A DNA stretch of 64,000 bases from Bacillus carboniphilus (GCF_020524035.2 NZ_CP129013.1:2633501-2697500); one strand, 5' to 3'. Counted from the first letter of the stretch, positions 27,987 to 39,626 are shown. The notes: generated from the sequence alone by a model not told the origin. Made by a program: numbers and translations.

Positions 27987-28015
27987 ATAATACCAGTATC
28001 CAAATTAGTTGACAA
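27987..28015 (-). promoter_or_regulatory. Sigma-A promoter of the tRNA cluster
   Basis: On the minus strand, -35 TTGTCA, a 17-base spacer ending TGG, and -10 TATTAT lie 25 bases before tRNA-Lys. Confidence 0.8.
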
Positions 28016-28133
28016 GCTTTTTTTATAAAAAATTACGCAAATCATGAAAAAATTTTATTTTCGTTCAAAGGAAAAGTGAAACGAACTTAGTGTCTCAAGT
28101 GCAACATATAGGCACGAGTACCTTTTATAATGG

Positions 28134-28164
28134 TAAGAGGAGTTAGGGTTCCTAGCTCCTCTTA
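28134..28164 (-). terminator. Inverted repeat downstream of purA
   Basis: AAGAGGAG..TAGG and CCTA..CTCCTCTT form a strong stem just past the purA stop. No T-run follows on the minus strand, so it may be a weak terminator. Confidence 0.45.
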
Positions 28165-28173
28165 TATAAAAAA

Positions 28174-29487
<1,314 letters not shown>

Positions 29488-29517
29488 TCATTCCTTTTCC
29501 GCCATGAAAACAAACTC

Positions 29518-29546
29518 ATTTTACCAGTTTTTTTGGTATGTGTCAA
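29518..29546 (-). promoter_or_regulatory. Sigma-A promoter of purA
   Basis: On the minus strand, -35 TTGACA and -10 TAAAAT are separated by exactly 17 bases, about 60 bases before the start codon. Confidence 0.85.
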
Positions 29547-29549
29547 AGT

Positions 29550-29594
29550 AATAACGAACATTTTATATATTTTAATATAAAATGTTCGTTATTA
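29550..29594 (-). promoter_or_regulatory. PurR operator: paired PurBoxes upstream of purA
   Basis: Two inverted copies of AATAACGAACATTTT, with central CGAAC, face each other across an AT-rich spacer, directly upstream of the -35 box. The Bacillus PurBox is a pair of inverted CGAA-centred motifs at this spacing. PurR would repress purA when adenine is plentiful. Confidence 0.8.
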
Positions 29595-29605
29595 TATTTT
29601 GCATA

Positions 29606-29632
29606 AAAAAACTAGTCTACTAAAAGACTAGC
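29606..29632 (-). terminator. Intrinsic terminator after dnaB
   Basis: On the minus strand, CTAGTCT/AGACTAG with a six-base loop is followed by seven T. Confidence 0.85.
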
Positions 29633-29640
29633 TTTGTTGT

Positions 29641-31005
29641 TTACGCACCTGGAGCAAAATCTTCATCCCCATAGCGACGTTCTAAGTTAACAAATTTATT
29701 GTATTCTTTTACAAAAGCTAAAGAAACGGTTCCAACGGGGCCATTCCGTTGTTTTGCAATGATAATCTCAATAATGTTTTTGTTTTCACTTTCTTTATCA
29801 TAGTAATCATCACGGTAAAGAAAGGAGACGATATCGGCATCTTGCTCAATACTTCCTGACTCACGAATATCTGACATCATCGGACGTTTATCTTGTCTTT
29901 GCTCTACACCACGGGAGAGCTGTGATAAAGCAATAACGGGTACTTTTAATTCCCGTGCTAATGCTTTTAAAGATCTGGAGATTTCTGAAACCTCTTGTTG
30001 ACGATTCTCTTTACTTCTCCCGCTTCCTTGAATAAGCTGTAAATAATCTATTAAGATCATCCCTAACCCTTTTTCTTGGGCTAATCGACGACACTTAGAG
30101 CGAATTTCATTCACTTTTATACCTGGAGTATCATCAATATAAATACCTGCATTCGATAAACTTCCCATCGCCATGGTGAGCTTGCCCCAATCTTCAGCAG
30201 TCAAATTTCCTGTACGTAAGTTTTGAGCATTGATATTTCCTTCCGCACATAGCATCCTCATGACGAGTTGGTCGGCACCCATTTCCAAACTGAAAATCGC
30301 GACATTTTCATCCGTTTTCGTTGCTACGTTTTGGGCGATATTTAAGGCAAATGCCGTTTTACCTACTGAAGGTCTCGCAGCTACGATAATTAAATCGTTT
30401 CGCTGAAATCCTGCCGTCATTGAATCCAGTTCCGTAAACCCAGTAGGTATACCTGTAATTTCACCTTTTCTGTTATGGAGAAGCTCAATATTATCGTACG
30501 TTCTCACGAGTACATCTTTTATATTTTGAAAGACACCGGCATTTTTCCGTTGCGATACTTCCATAATACTTTTTTCCGCTTCATCTAAAACGGCTTGTAC
30601 CTCATCTTCACGATTGTATCCTTCTTGTGCAATCGTTGATGCCGTTCGAATCAATCGTCTTAAAATCGACTTTTCCTCAACAATCTTTGCATAATACTCT
30701 ATATTAGCAGCTGTTGGTACAGAGTCAGCCAAATCACTTAAATATGAAACGCCACCTATTTCCTCTAACAGTTTTACATTAGCGAGCTCTTTCGTCACTG
30801 TTACAAGATCGACAGGTTCTCCTTTATCGTTTAAAGCTAGCATGCTAGCATAAATTTTTTGATGGGCCGCTCGATAAAAGTCTTCTGGAATGACAATTTC
30901 GGAGGCAACCGTTAAACTAGTAGGCTCTAAAAAGATCGCTCCTAAAATCGCTTGCTCTGCCTCAATATTTTGAGGAGGAATATTTCCTGTTAACAAATCA
31001 TTCAC
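29641..31005 (-). CDS. dnaB: Replicative DNA helicase DnaB (DnaC in B. subtilis naming)
   Basis: This 454-residue hexameric helicase has an N-terminal primase-interaction domain beginning IPPQNIEAEQAILGAIFLEP, then a RecA-like motor with Walker A AARPSVGKTAFAL, Walker B MILIDYLQLI and the DnaB motifs SLEMGADQLVMRM and SDIRESGSIEQDADI. It unwinds DNA at the fork. It sits downstream of rplI, with 137 bases between. Confidence 0.98.
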   Translation of the reverse strand: MNDLLTGNIPPQNIEAEQAILGAIFLEPTSLTVASEIVIPEDFYRAAHQKIYASMLALNDKGEPVDLVTVTKELANVKLLEEIGGVSYLSDLADSVPTAANIEYYAKIVEEKSILRRLIRTASTIAQEGYNREDEVQAVLDEAEKSIMEVSQRKNAGVFQNIKDVLVRTYDNIELLHNRKGEITGIPTGFTELDSMTAGFQRNDLIIVAARPSVGKTAFALNIAQNVATKTDENVAIFSLEMGADQLVMRMLCAEGNINAQNLRTGNLTAEDWGKLTMAMGSLSNAGIYIDDTPGIKVNEIRSKCRRLAQEKGLGMILIDYLQLIQGSGRSKENRQQEVSEISRSLKALARELKVPVIALSQLSRGVEQRQDKRPMMSDIRESGSIEQDADIVSFLYRDDYYDKESENKNIIEIIIAKQRNGPVGTVSLAFVKEYNKFVNLERRYGDEDFAPGA

Positions 31006-31142
31006 CGACGTTTCACCACCCCATTAATATCTATTAATCTATATAAAATGATTCATATCCTATTTAATCATAAAAAAAAAGTGGCATTGCTTCAAGTGTC
31101 GTTTCTTTCCACAATCCCACATTATACTCATTCATTATCTTC

Positions 31143-31589
31143 TTACTGTTCTTTTACATGAACTTTTACGACCGCACTTACATCTGGATGAAGCTTAATA
31201 GGAACATTTGTATACCCTAAAGAGCGAATGGCATCGTCAAGCTCTATCTTACGCTTATCAATCTTATGTCCGAAGGTTTTTTTCAGTTCTTCTGCAATTT
31301 GTTTGCTTGTGATGGACCCAAATAAGCGACCACCTTCACCTGATTTTGCCGATAGTTCCACGGTAATTTTCTCTAGATCATTCTTCAGCTGCTTCGCTTG
31401 TAACAATTCTTCTTCTGCTTGTTGTTGTTGCTTTTTTTTCTGAGATTTTAGTGCGTTCACATTTGAAGCATTCGCTTCTACTGCTAATTTTCTTTTCAAA
31501 AGGAAGTTATGCGCATAGCCATCTGGTACTTCTTTTATTTCTCCTTTTTTTCCTTTACCTTTAACATCTTCTAAAAAAATTACTTTCAT
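31143..31589 (-). CDS. rplI: 50S ribosomal protein L9
   Basis: This 148-residue protein has the L9 N-terminal signature [20 protein letters not shown] followed by [13 protein letters not shown], a long Gln/Lys-rich connecting helix and a C-terminal rRNA-binding domain ([15 protein letters not shown]). The start overlaps the gdpP stop by four bases, the usual Bacillus arrangement. Confidence 0.98.
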   Translation of the reverse strand: MKVIFLEDVKGKGKKGEIKEVPDGYAHNFLLKRKLAVEANASNVNALKSQKKKQQQQAEEELLQAKQLKNDLEKITVELSAKSGEGGRLFGSITSKQIAEELKKTFGHKIDKRKIELDDAIRSLGYTNVPIKLHPDVSAVVKVHVKEQ

Positions 31590-33561
31590 TGGGCATTTCC
31601 TCCTTCTACATACTCATAAATGACATTTAATAGTTGTTTCTCTGCTTCTTCTAATGTTATATTTTCGAGTTGAGTAGCAGCATTGGTTAAATGACCACCA
31701 CCATCTAACTCTTCCATGATTAATTGAACGTTAATCTGACCAAGTGACCTGGCACTAATGCCAATCACATGTTCACTCTTTCTTGCTATAACAAACGAAG
31801 CCTCTACTTCGTTCATATTCAGTAACGAGTCTGCTGTCTGTGCTAATAAAACTTGTTCATAAAATTCATTCACATCAGCTCGAGCAATCGCAATACTCGA
31901 AGCAACTAATTTGCTGTTTTTTATGAGTTTAGCACGTTTTTTATATTGGTCAAGGTCTTCTTTCATAAATTTTTGAACCAATATGGTGTCGGCTCCTTTC
32001 GATCGTAAATAAGAGGCCGCATCAAAGGTACGTGCACCCGTTCGCAATGTAAAACTCTTAGTATCTACAATTATACCTGCTAGGAGAACGGTCGCTTCAA
32101 TCATGGACATCTTCAATTGCTTTTCTTGATATTCCAATAGTTCGGTCACTAACTCTGCCGTTGATGAGGCATAAGGTTCCATGTACACTAGTAAAGGATT
32201 TGTAATAAATTCTTCTCCTCTTCGGTGATGATCAATGACCACTTTACGATCAATCTTTTGTAGCAACCGTTCCTCGATCACAAGGGAAGGCTTATGCGTA
32301 TCTACTATAACTAAAAGAGTATCATTCGTGGCAATTTCCATAGCGTCCTCTGGTGTTATAAAGGTCGACCATAAATCTTCATAACCTTTCAAGTGCTTGA
32401 GTAAGCCTTTTACCCCAGAATCAATTTCTTCTTCGTTAATGACAATATACCCTTCTATACCATTGACTTGTGCAACCTTTAAGATTCCTATTGCACCACC
32501 GATTGCATCCATATCAGGGTATTTATGCCCCATAATAATCACTTTATCGCTATCGAGAACAATTTCCTTTAATGCATGAGAAATCACTCTAGCCCTTACT
32601 CTTGTTCTTTTTTCTATCGGGTTTGTTTTCCCGCCATAAAATTTAACCTTTCCATTCAATTGCTTTATTACCGCTTGATCCCCGCCTCGACCAAGGGCTA
32701 AATCAAGACTGGATTGTGCATATTCTCCTAATTCAGCTAAAGGAATGTCCCCACGTCCAATTCCAATACTGATTGTTAATGAGGCGTTTTCAATCTCCGT
32801 TTTTTCTCGTACCTCATCCAAAATTGAGAACTTTGTTCGTTCGAGAGACACTAATGTTTGTTCATTCATTACAGCTATAAAACGTTCTGAAGATACTCTT
32901 TTTAAAAAGATCGTGTAATCTTGAGCCCACTTATTTAATAGGTTCGTCACTTCACTATTAATATGATTTCTTGTTCGTTCTGCAATCCCATGAGTGACTT
33001 CATCGTAGTTATCCAAGACAATATAACAAAGGACCGTTCGATTGTTAAAAAACTTTTTCTCCGTTTCCACTTGTTCTGTTACATCAAAAAAGTAAAGTAA
33101 TTTTTCCTCTTTTTTTTACAATCACTTCGAATTTCCGGTTATGAAGAGAGATAGTTTGTTTATCTATATCTTGTTGAAAAATAGGGACTAGCTCGTCAGA
33201 TACATCATACATGGAACGTCCCACTAGTGTATCCTCAGCAAAGCAAGAAGCTAAATAAGGATTCGTCCATTCAATTTGATAGCTATCATTAACAAGCATA
33301 ATTCCTATGGGCATTCCCATTAAAGCTTCTTCTCCTACTTTTTTCACTCGATAGGAGAGGGTGTCGATATATTCATCCACATCCTCCTTCATCTTTTTTT
33401 TGTGTATAGAGAAATACATAAACAAACAAAAGAAATAAACTAAGAAGGATGATTCCGATAAACAATCTATCTAAGCCTAATAGAAGTATGGAAATCACTG
33501 CTACGCTCATCAATCCAATAAAAGCAAAGCGGAATAATGGTTTTTCAAAAAATAATCGCAA
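31586..33561 (-). CDS. gdpP: Cyclic-di-AMP phosphodiesterase GdpP, two frameshifts
   Basis: The protein has two N-terminal membrane spans, a PAS-like domain ([20 protein letters not shown]), a degenerate GGDEF domain and a DHH/DHHA1 phosphodiesterase ([46 protein letters not shown]). Single extra bases at the eight-base run 33394-33401 and six-base run 33086-33091 split it into three pieces. Correction gives about 658 residues, the normal size. The start is TTG at 33561, with AAGGAG eight to nine bases upstream; the ATG at 33603 lacks a site. It hydrolyses c-di-AMP to pApA and so affects wall and osmotic balance. yybS, usually upstream, is absent. Confidence 0.92.
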
Positions 33562-33987
33562 ATCTCTCAGCTCCTTGTAACAGTCGACTCCATATTTCCA
33601 CATTATCTAGAGCACTTACTTTATACTTATCATCATTTATCGCTATATATAACAACCAAATGAGTACCGATCCTATCTAATTATACCTTATTTATAAGTA
33701 AGTGTTCAAAAGAAGAAAAACGCATAAGATAACGGAACATCAACTAAAGACAACCATGTCGAGAGAGCTAACAATAATGCTAGCACGTTATATGGGTCCA
33801 ACTAATTACCAGTCTCTAGCCGCTGAAGTTAGAGGACAATGCAAGAACGAATGACATAAAGACATAGTTGATGCATTTTTCATTTACTTAAGGTGATGAA
33901 GCATAGAGCACCACCACCTTAAATAAATGAAAGTTTTATTAAAACAAAAAACAGTAAGACTACGATCGCCTTACTGTTTTCTTTATT
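33562..33987. repeat. Intergenic region with a worn repeat copy
   Basis: There is no gene between rpsR and gdpP. Positions about 33711-33850 (AGAAAAACGCATAAGATAAC, then GGAACATCAACTAA and ATGTCGAGAGAGCTAAC) resemble the intergenic repeats at 48784-49090 and 50771-50984. It appears to be a decayed copy. Confidence 0.45.
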
Positions 33988-34227
33988 TTATTTTTCTTCT
34001 GAAACATAAGGTAATAAAGCCATTTGACGTGAGCGTTTAATAGCAACTGTTAATTTACGTTGATACTTCGCACTTGTACCTGTTACACGACGAGGTAATA
34101 TCTTACCACGCTCAGAAATGAATTTTTTTAGTAAGTCTACATCTTTATAGTCGATATGAGTGATACCGTTTGATGTAAAATAGCAAACCTTACGACGTCT
34201 GCCACGACCTTTACGTCCTCCTGCCAT
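33988..34227 (-). CDS. rpsR: 30S ribosomal protein S18
   Basis: This 79-residue basic protein has S18 hallmarks [20 protein letters not shown] and the conserved [18 protein letters not shown]. It pairs with S6 on the platform of the small subunit and is the third gene of the rpsF-ssb-rpsR operon. Confidence 0.98.
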   Translation of the reverse strand: MAGGRKGRGRRRKVCYFTSNGITHIDYKDVDLLKKFISERGKILPRRVTGTSAKYQRKLTVAIKRSRQMALLPYVSEEK

Positions 34228-34248
34228 CGTTATTTCCCTCCTTTATTA

Positions 34249-34761
34249 TTAGAATGGTAAATCATCATCGGATATATCAATTGGTTTTCCATCGTTCGCA
34301 AATGGATCTTCATTTAGGTTTGTCCGCTTATTTTGGTTTTGACTAGGTTGACTGTTAAAGTCTGATCCACCACCACCAAATGGATTTTCATCCTGGCGAC
34401 CATAATTGTTACGGTTATTGTTGTTCCCTGCATTATTCGAATTTTTCGGTTCGAGGAATTGAACGCTATCTCCGACAACCTCAGTTACAAACACTCTTCT
34501 ACCTGATTGGTCTTCATAACTACGAGACTGAAGGCGTCCGTCCACTCCTGCAAGGCTCCCCTTGTTTAAGAAGTTCGCAACATTTTCAGCTTGTCTTCGC
34601 CAAACGACACAATTAATGAAGTCTGCCTCTCGTTCACCTTGCTGATTCGTAAACGTACGGTTAACAGCTAAAGTAAATGTAGCAACCGCTACACCATTTG
34701 GTGTATAACGTAGCTCAGGATCTTTTGTGAGCCTACCGACAAGCACAACTCGGTTTAACAT
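34249..34761 (-). CDS. ssb: Single-stranded DNA-binding protein SSB
   Basis: The protein is 170 residues. An OB-fold begins [20 protein letters not shown] and continues with [19 protein letters not shown] Gly/Asn/Gln-rich linker follows, then the acidic tail DISDDDLPF that recruits partner proteins. Start is set at 34761 because AGGAGTGG precedes it; an in-frame start nine codons earlier has no ribosome site. It protects single strands at the fork and, with S6 and S18, belongs to one operon. Confidence 0.98.
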   Translation of the reverse strand: MLNRVVLVGRLTKDPELRYTPNGVAVATFTLAVNRTFTNQQGEREADFINCVVWRRQAENVANFLNKGSLAGVDGRLQSRSYEDQSGRRVFVTEVVGDSVQFLEPKNSNNAGNNNNRNNYGRQDENPFGGGGSDFNSQPSQNQNKRTNLNEDPFANDGKPIDISDDDLPF

Positions 34762-34853
34762 TTTCAAACCACTCCTAATTAAGACCATTTTAAAACGATT
34801 ATACCATGTTTTTATTATGAAAGATGACTAAGCGCATCGATTAATCTTATTTC

Positions 34854-35141
34854 TTATTGCTCTTGTTTAACAACAATATGACGAATGATATCTTCGCTGA
34901 TTTTAGCTAGACGATCAAATTCTTGTACAGCTTCAGCTGAAGCGTCTACATGAATTAACATATAGTATCCATCACGGAAATCATTGATCTCATATGCAAG
35001 GCGACGTTTGCCCCACTCTTTTACTTCTGTAATCTCCGCACCATTTGTAGTTAAAATACCATTGAATCGTTCAACTAAAGATTTTTTAGCCTCATCTTCA
35101 ATGTTTGGGCGGATGATGTACATGATTTCGTATTTTTTCAT
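34854..35141 (-). CDS. rpsF: 30S ribosomal protein S6
   Basis: This 95-residue protein begins [20 protein letters not shown] and carries [20 protein letters not shown], the S6 signature. The start at 35141 follows AAAGGAGGTG; a longer frame upstream is only the leader. It is the first gene of rpsF-ssb-rpsR. Confidence 0.98.
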   Translation of the reverse strand: MKKYEIMYIIRPNIEDEAKKSLVERFNGILTTNGAEITEVKEWGKRRLAYEINDFRDGYYMLIHVDASAEAVQEFDRLAKISEDIIRHIVVKQEQ

Positions 35142-35160
35142 CCTATTTACACCTCCTTTT

Positions 35161-35191
35161 GGTCTAAACGGCCCTCTAATAGGGCAAGGAG
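35161..35191 (-). promoter_or_regulatory. rpsF leader hairpin, candidate S6:S18 autoregulatory element
   Basis: On the minus strand GCCCT-ATTAG-AGGGC forms a hairpin followed by CGTTTAGACC, just before the rpsF ribosome site. Many bacterial rpsF leaders bind the S6:S18 pair through a hairpin with a CCG element. The GGGCCG here could serve, but I have not proven the fold. Confidence 0.4.
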
Positions 35192-35219
35192 CAATTATTA
35201 AAATTACTCGCAAGTCAAT

Positions 35220-35248
35220 ATTATATCAGAATCGCTCCTATGATACAA
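35220..35248 (-). promoter_or_regulatory. Sigma-A promoter of rpsF-ssb-rpsR
   Basis: On the minus strand, -35 TTGTAT, a 17-base spacer and -10 TATAAT lie about 80 bases before rpsF. Confidence 0.75.
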
Positions 35249-35280
35249 CAGCCTTCTTTTCCGGTTCAAAAGCAATTTTT

Positions 35281-36381
35281 TTAAACATTAAAGCGGAAAT
35301 GTATTACATCTCCATCTTTTACAATATACTCTTTTCCTTCAAGTCGAACTTTTCCTGCTTCGCGGGCTGCTCCCATTGAACCGTTTGCTACTAAATCGTC
35401 GTAATGAACGGTTTCTGCTCGTATGAAGCCTCTTTCAAAATCAGTATGAATAATGCCTGCACATTGCGGTGCTTTCATTCCTACTTTAAACGTCCAAGCT
35501 CTTACTTCCTGCTCTCCAGCTGTGAAATAAGTCGCTAAACCTAACAAATGGTAAGCAGCACGTATTAACTGATCCAATCCTGATTCAGCAATTCCTAGCT
35601 CTTCTAAGAACATTTCTTTTTCTTCTTCATCTAATTCGACAATTTCTGATTCGACTTTTGCACAAACGACGATGACTTCTGCCTGTTCATTTGCAGCAAA
35701 CTCTTTGACCATCTGAACATATTGATTATTAGAAGGATCACTTAATTCTTCCTCACTAACATTCGCTACATATAAGATCGGTTTTGATGTTAATAAATGT
35801 AGCTGTTTGACAAATTTTAATTGTTCCTCTGTAAAAGAAACCGTTCGTGCAGGCTGTTCATTTTCAAAAGCATCTTTCAATTTAGATAAAATGTCATGCT
35901 CAAAAACTGCTTCTTTATCTTTTTGCTTTGCCATCTTCGCTACTTTTGTTATACGTTTATCAACTGTTTCTAGGTCAGCTAAAATAAGCTCCAAGTTGAT
36001 CGTTTCAATATCTGCAATTGGGTCCACTTTCCCAGAAACATGGGTAATATTTTCATCTTCAAAACAACGTACGACATGACAAATCGCATCGACTTGGCGA
36101 ATATGAGATAAGAATTGATTTCCAAGTCCTTCTCCCTTACTAGCACCTTTTACAATTCCGGCGATATCAGTGAATTCAAACGTTGTTGGTACGGTTTTTT
36201 TAGGGTTTACTAGCTCTGTTAACTTTTGCAGACGCCCATCAGGAACTTCGACAATTCCTACATTGGGATCGATTGTACAAAAGGGGTAATTTGCCGATTC
36301 TGCACCAGCCTGAGTAATTGCATTAAATAAAGTTGATTTCCCCACATTGGGAAGACCCACTATTCCTGCTGTTAAAGCCAT
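35281..36381 (-). CDS. ychF: Redox-regulated ATPase YchF (YyaF)
   Basis: This 366-residue Obg-family P-loop protein has a G1 loop [34 protein letters not shown] (G3), and a G4 reading NVSE in place of NKxD, which is why YchF prefers ATP. The C-terminal TGS domain ([20 protein letters not shown]) binds ribosomes. The start at 36381 follows GAGGAG; an in-frame GTG nine bases upstream is less likely. Confidence 0.96.
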   Translation of the reverse strand: MALTAGIVGLPNVGKSTLFNAITQAGAESANYPFCTIDPNVGIVEVPDGRLQKLTELVNPKKTVPTTFEFTDIAGIVKGASKGEGLGNQFLSHIRQVDAICHVVRCFEDENITHVSGKVDPIADIETINLELILADLETVDKRITKVAKMAKQKDKEAVFEHDILSKLKDAFENEQPARTVSFTEEQLKFVKQLHLLTSKPILYVANVSEEELSDPSNNQYVQMVKEFAANEQAEVIVVCAKVESEIVELDEEEKEMFLEELGIAESGLDQLIRAAYHLLGLATYFTAGEQEVRAWTFKVGMKAPQCAGIIHTDFERGFIRAETVHYDDLVANGSMGAAREAGKVRLEGKEYIVKDGDVIHFRFNV

Positions 36382-36705
36382 TCGTTCCACTCCTCTGCTC
36401 TATCACAAACGCTATTATAATCTCCACTCATTATAGTGATGAAGGAAGAAAAGCGCAAGCGAACGTTTAGCAAAGAAGACACGGGCATAGCTGAACACTT
36501 ATCTTTTCCCTCACAGCAATAAATAAAATATACCATTTGTAAGAACTCACCTTCTTAATGCCCAGACTGTAGTGTACTCTCACCTATAAATCCCTCTCAT
36601 TAAATACTCATTTATAAAAGTATAATTTTACTATTATATAGATACCCGGATTAGGTTGTACGTGTAAATATAACCCTGCATCAAAATGAAAAACATATAC
36701 AAAAC
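36382..36705. other. Intergenic region with a repeat fragment
   Basis: There is no gene. Near 36440-36500 the words GAAGAAAAGCGCAAGCGAAC and TTTAGCAAAGAAGACACG match the left half of the intergenic repeat at 48958, so a truncated copy is present. The rest is AT-rich with no clear signal. Confidence 0.45.
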
Positions 36706-37959
36706 CTAAATAGCACCAGAAGTTTGTGTCTGATTTTTTTCAGAATAGAAGCTTGCTTTAGAGGGCTGCGTACTAAAGTAAAATAAGACAATCGTTACAG
36801 CAAACATTATTAAAGTTCCTATTATGACGGCATACTGAATAGAGATGGAATCTGCTATGGCACCTAAAATAATCGTCCCGATAATGATAAAAAAAGCTTC
36901 GATAAAACCATAAACACTACCAACTCTCCCCATTACATCGACAGGAACATTATTTTGATAAAAGGTGTAAAATCCAGTGTTAATAAAAGCCATCGCAAAG
37001 GATAGAATGAAAAAACCAATTGCTGCTATCAAAAAAGTATCCGAAAAAGCGTAAATCAAATAACCGATTGAAACCATTAAGGATCCAAGACCAATCAGCC
37101 AGGAGGTAGCTACTTTTTGAACAATTATGACGTTTACTAAAGCGCCCACTACGATTCCAACACCAGCAATACTTACCAGGAAACCATAATCTCTCTCTGA
37201 TAAAGAAAGCATTTCTGTAGAAAATGCCGCTTCCAATGAATCTACAACAGTTGCCAAAACCATCACCGCACTGAATAAGAAATAAATGATCATAATGTAC
37301 ACGTGTTTAAGACTATAATTAACAACTAATTTCCAATCTTTTCCCAATACCTTTATAGTTATTTTTTCATCTTTTTTTTCAATAAAATCTTTTTTTTCGA
37401 CATTAGGCATGAACAATGTAATTAGTACCGCTAAGAATAGGGCTAATGCATTAAAATATATTGCAAAATTAGGAGTACCACTCATGAATATGATTCCCGC
37501 AATGGCAGGTCCAATAACAAATGCGCCAGAATCAACTAAACTTACGAGAGAATTAAATCGTTTTCTTTGAGTATGAGGAATTAACTTAGTGATATAAGTC
37601 ATTGATGTCGGCTCATACATGGAACTGGCTATATTAATAAAAAAAACAATAATGTATATGGTCCAAATAGATGATAATAAAGGTAGTAAGACAATAAATA
37701 CTGATTGAATTATAGTCAGCCCCACCATAAGATGCTTTTTATTCAATCGATCAATGAAAGTACCTGACCAAATGCTTGTAAATAAAGCAGAAAGTGCTCT
37801 AAATATATATAGACCTGAGACAGCAAGGACCCCATTCATATCAAGAACAATTAAATTTAATGCTATAAAGTATACCCATCCCCCTATTCTTGAAAAACCA
37901 ATAATAAACAATAAAGCGGATGGATACTTCCACGACCTAACAATCTCTTTTATTACCAA
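36706..37959 (-). CDS. MFS transporter under T-box control
   Basis: This 417-residue protein has about twelve membrane spans. The MFS loop between spans 2 and 3 reads WSGTFIDRLNKKHLMVG, and the half-repeat shows a long cytoplasmic loop near residue 190-210 rich in Lys (MPNVEKKDFIEKKDEKITIK). The start is TTG at 37959, with AAGGAGGG seven bases upstream. A T-box leader and terminator lie directly upstream, so expression should rise when a specific tRNA is uncharged. An amino-acid transport role is therefore likely, import or export. The exact substrate is not known from the sequence. Confidence 0.85.
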   Translation of the reverse strand: MVIKEIVRSWKYPSALLFIIGFSRIGGWVYFIALNLIVLDMNGVLAVSGLYIFRALSALFTSIWSGTFIDRLNKKHLMVGLTIIQSVFIVLLPLLSSIWTIYIIVFFINIASSMYEPTSMTYITKLIPHTQRKRFNSLVSLVDSGAFVIGPAIAGIIFMSGTPNFAIYFNALALFLAVLITLFMPNVEKKDFIEKKDEKITIKVLGKDWKLVVNYSLKHVYIMIIYFLFSAVMVLATVVDSLEAAFSTEMLSLSERDYGFLVSIAGVGIVVGALVNVIIVQKVATSWLIGLGSLMVSIGYLIYAFSDTFLIAAIGFFILSFAMAFINTGFYTFYQNNVPVDVMGRVGSVYGFIEAFFIIIGTIILGAIADSISIQYAVIIGTLIMFAVTIVLFYFSTQPSKASFYSEKNQTQTSGAI

Positions 37960-37997
37960 TTCATTCCCTCCTTATTGAATGCATAAAATTGGACAAT

Positions 37998-38276
37998 AAA
38001 AAAACTCACCCCCAAGACCTTAAGTCTTGAGGACGAGTTGTTGCGCGCCGTGGTGCCACCCCAGTTTGATAATACGTCACCATATTATCCTTATCAGGTA
38101 CGGCATGAAAAACATACTTATACCCTAGCTCTATAACAGGAGCTCCTGTCACACCATCACCTGTAGGATCCGATGTGCTGCTCTGAGACTTGCTTCCAAT
38201 CATTAATTATTACTCCTTTTCACCAACTGGAGCTCTCTTTTAATAATTGCCGATTATACTCTTCTCTTCATAGCAT
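37998..38276 (-). promoter_or_regulatory. T-box riboswitch upstream of the MFS transporter
   Basis: On the minus strand the T-box core ACTGGGGTGGCACCACGG (38048-38065) is followed by a long terminator: AACTCGTCCTCAAGAC pairs with GTCTTGGGGGTGAGTT and seven T follow. Upstream, stem III is GATAATA/TATTATC. Stem I contains GAGA/TCTC, the AGTA and GAA specifier-loop sides, AATTATTAA/TTAATGATT, and the AGAGAG..GGTG distal part. The loop reads GGAAGCAAG, giving GCA (Ala) or CAA (Gln) as specifier. The bulge TGGC would pair with a G discriminator, which fits tRNA-Gln better than tRNA-Ala. A 65-codon open frame across this region is not a gene. Confidence 0.88.
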
Positions 38277-38386
38277 TTGTATTTGAATGTGACCTTATAA
38301 ATTTAGTTAATCTTACCAAGTAACGTACAGAAAGTAAAGGACTCTTTTTAATAATTTTCGGTTTTAAGAGGGGATTCTTTCATCAC

Positions 38387-38584
38387 TTATTCCTCTTCCG
38401 CTTTTAGAAGAATTTTTTTCATTTTGCGGGTGAATTCTTTTCTTGGAATCATCACGCTATGTCCACACCCTTGGCACTTAATACGAATATCCATTCCCAT
38501 GCGAATGATCTTCCATTTATTCTCTCCGCAAGGATGAGGCTTTTTCATTTCAACGATGTCATTCAGCTCAAACACCTTATCCAT
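38387..38584 (-). CDS. DUF951-family small protein (YyzM-like)
   Basis: This 65-residue protein begins MDKVFELNDIVEMKKPHPCG and continues with a CQGC pair and IPRKEFTRKMKK. Three Cys residues suggest a small zinc-binding nucleic-acid fold. It overlaps the channel gene upstream by eight bases. In bacilli yyzM lies in this same stretch of the map. Its role is unknown. Confidence 0.85.
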   Translation of the reverse strand: MDKVFELNDIVEMKKPHPCGENKWKIIRMGMDIRIKCQGCGHSVMIPRKEFTRKMKKILLKAEEE

Positions 38585-39482
38585 TCATATGACCTCCTTC
38601 TTTCAAAGTTAACGATTCTTCTTCTTCTCGACTATACATAACTAGACGTGGAAATGGAATCTCAATATTATGCTCGTCCAAACAAAGCTTAATTTCTTTT
38701 CGTAACATACGGCCTATTTTCCAATGCTCCATTGGTTTCGTTTCACTAATTACTCGTAAGACAACATCTGACGCACCTAAGGTTTGTACACCGAGTAACT
38801 GTGGAGTTCCCACCATCTCTTCATACTTGAAAGGTAGTTCTTCTAATAACCGTTCAATCACACTTTCTGCTTCTACAATATCTCCTTCATATGCAATGCT
38901 CACATCGACAACCGCTATACTGTTATTGACTGAATAATTGGTTACTTCTGCTATATTCCCATTAGGGATGACATGTAACTCTCCAGTCCAACTCTTTATT
39001 TTCGTTGTTCTTAAGCCTATTTCCTCTACAAAACCTTGTTTATCAGCTATCTTAATATAGTCACCAACAGAAAATTGATCTTCAAAAATAATGAAAAATC
39101 CTGAGATGACATCTTTCACTAAACTTTGAGCTCCAAAACCAATCGCTAAACCAAGTACACCTGCACCTGCAATTAATCCCGTGACATCATAACCCAAGTT
39201 ATCAAATAGCATAATTAGCGCAATAAAGTAGACGATATAAGATAGAATATTTTCCAAAAGTTTTTGTAACGTCGTTTCGCGTCTTTCTGATATTTTCATA
39301 GGACCCTTTGTCCGTATCGAAAAGACTCTTCTGATCGCTTTTCTTCCAATCTTAACGAGAAGCCAAGAACCGATGATGATTGCTAATATTTTCATTGTGA
39401 ACACGCTGAAATTCAACCAATTTTCACCATTTAGTAAATAACTTTTTATGTCTTCATATATATCTTGAAACATTTTAGTCAT
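38577..39482 (-). CDS. Small-conductance mechanosensitive channel, MscS family
   Basis: The protein has 301 residues. Three spans lie in the first 130 residues; the last contains the Gly/Ala-rich pore helix GLIAGAGVLGLAIGFGAQSL followed by VKDVISGFFIIFEDQFSVGD, the MscS signature. The cytoplasmic vestibule makes up the C-terminal half. It opens under membrane tension to release solutes after osmotic downshift. Confidence 0.93.
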   Translation of the reverse strand: MTKMFQDIYEDIKSYLLNGENWLNFSVFTMKILAIIIGSWLLVKIGRKAIRRVFSIRTKGPMKISERRETTLQKLLENILSYIVYFIALIMLFDNLGYDVTGLIAGAGVLGLAIGFGAQSLVKDVISGFFIIFEDQFSVGDYIKIADKQGFVEEIGLRTTKIKSWTGELHVIPNGNIAEVTNYSVNNSIAVVDVSIAYEGDIVEAESVIERLLEELPFKYEEMVGTPQLLGVQTLGASDVVLRVISETKPMEHWKIGRMLRKEIKLCLDEHNIEIPFPRLVMYSREEEESLTLKEGGHMNG

Positions 39483-39626
39483 ATTAGCCTCCGAGAATTC
39501 TTTTAAAGAATTATAGCAAGAAATGACTGCTATTCATACTAAAAAACCATGACAAAAATGGATGACCTGTAACAAAAACTTTATTTGCTTTGCAAAACTC
39601 TAGACAGACTAGCATAGGAAGCTTTT

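Noticed and set aside
38006..38203. A 65-codon minus-strand frame starting MIGSKSQSSTSDPTG, at first taken for a small peptide gene beside a transporter
   Set aside because: It lies wholly inside the T-box leader: its 3' part is the T-box core and the terminator arm.
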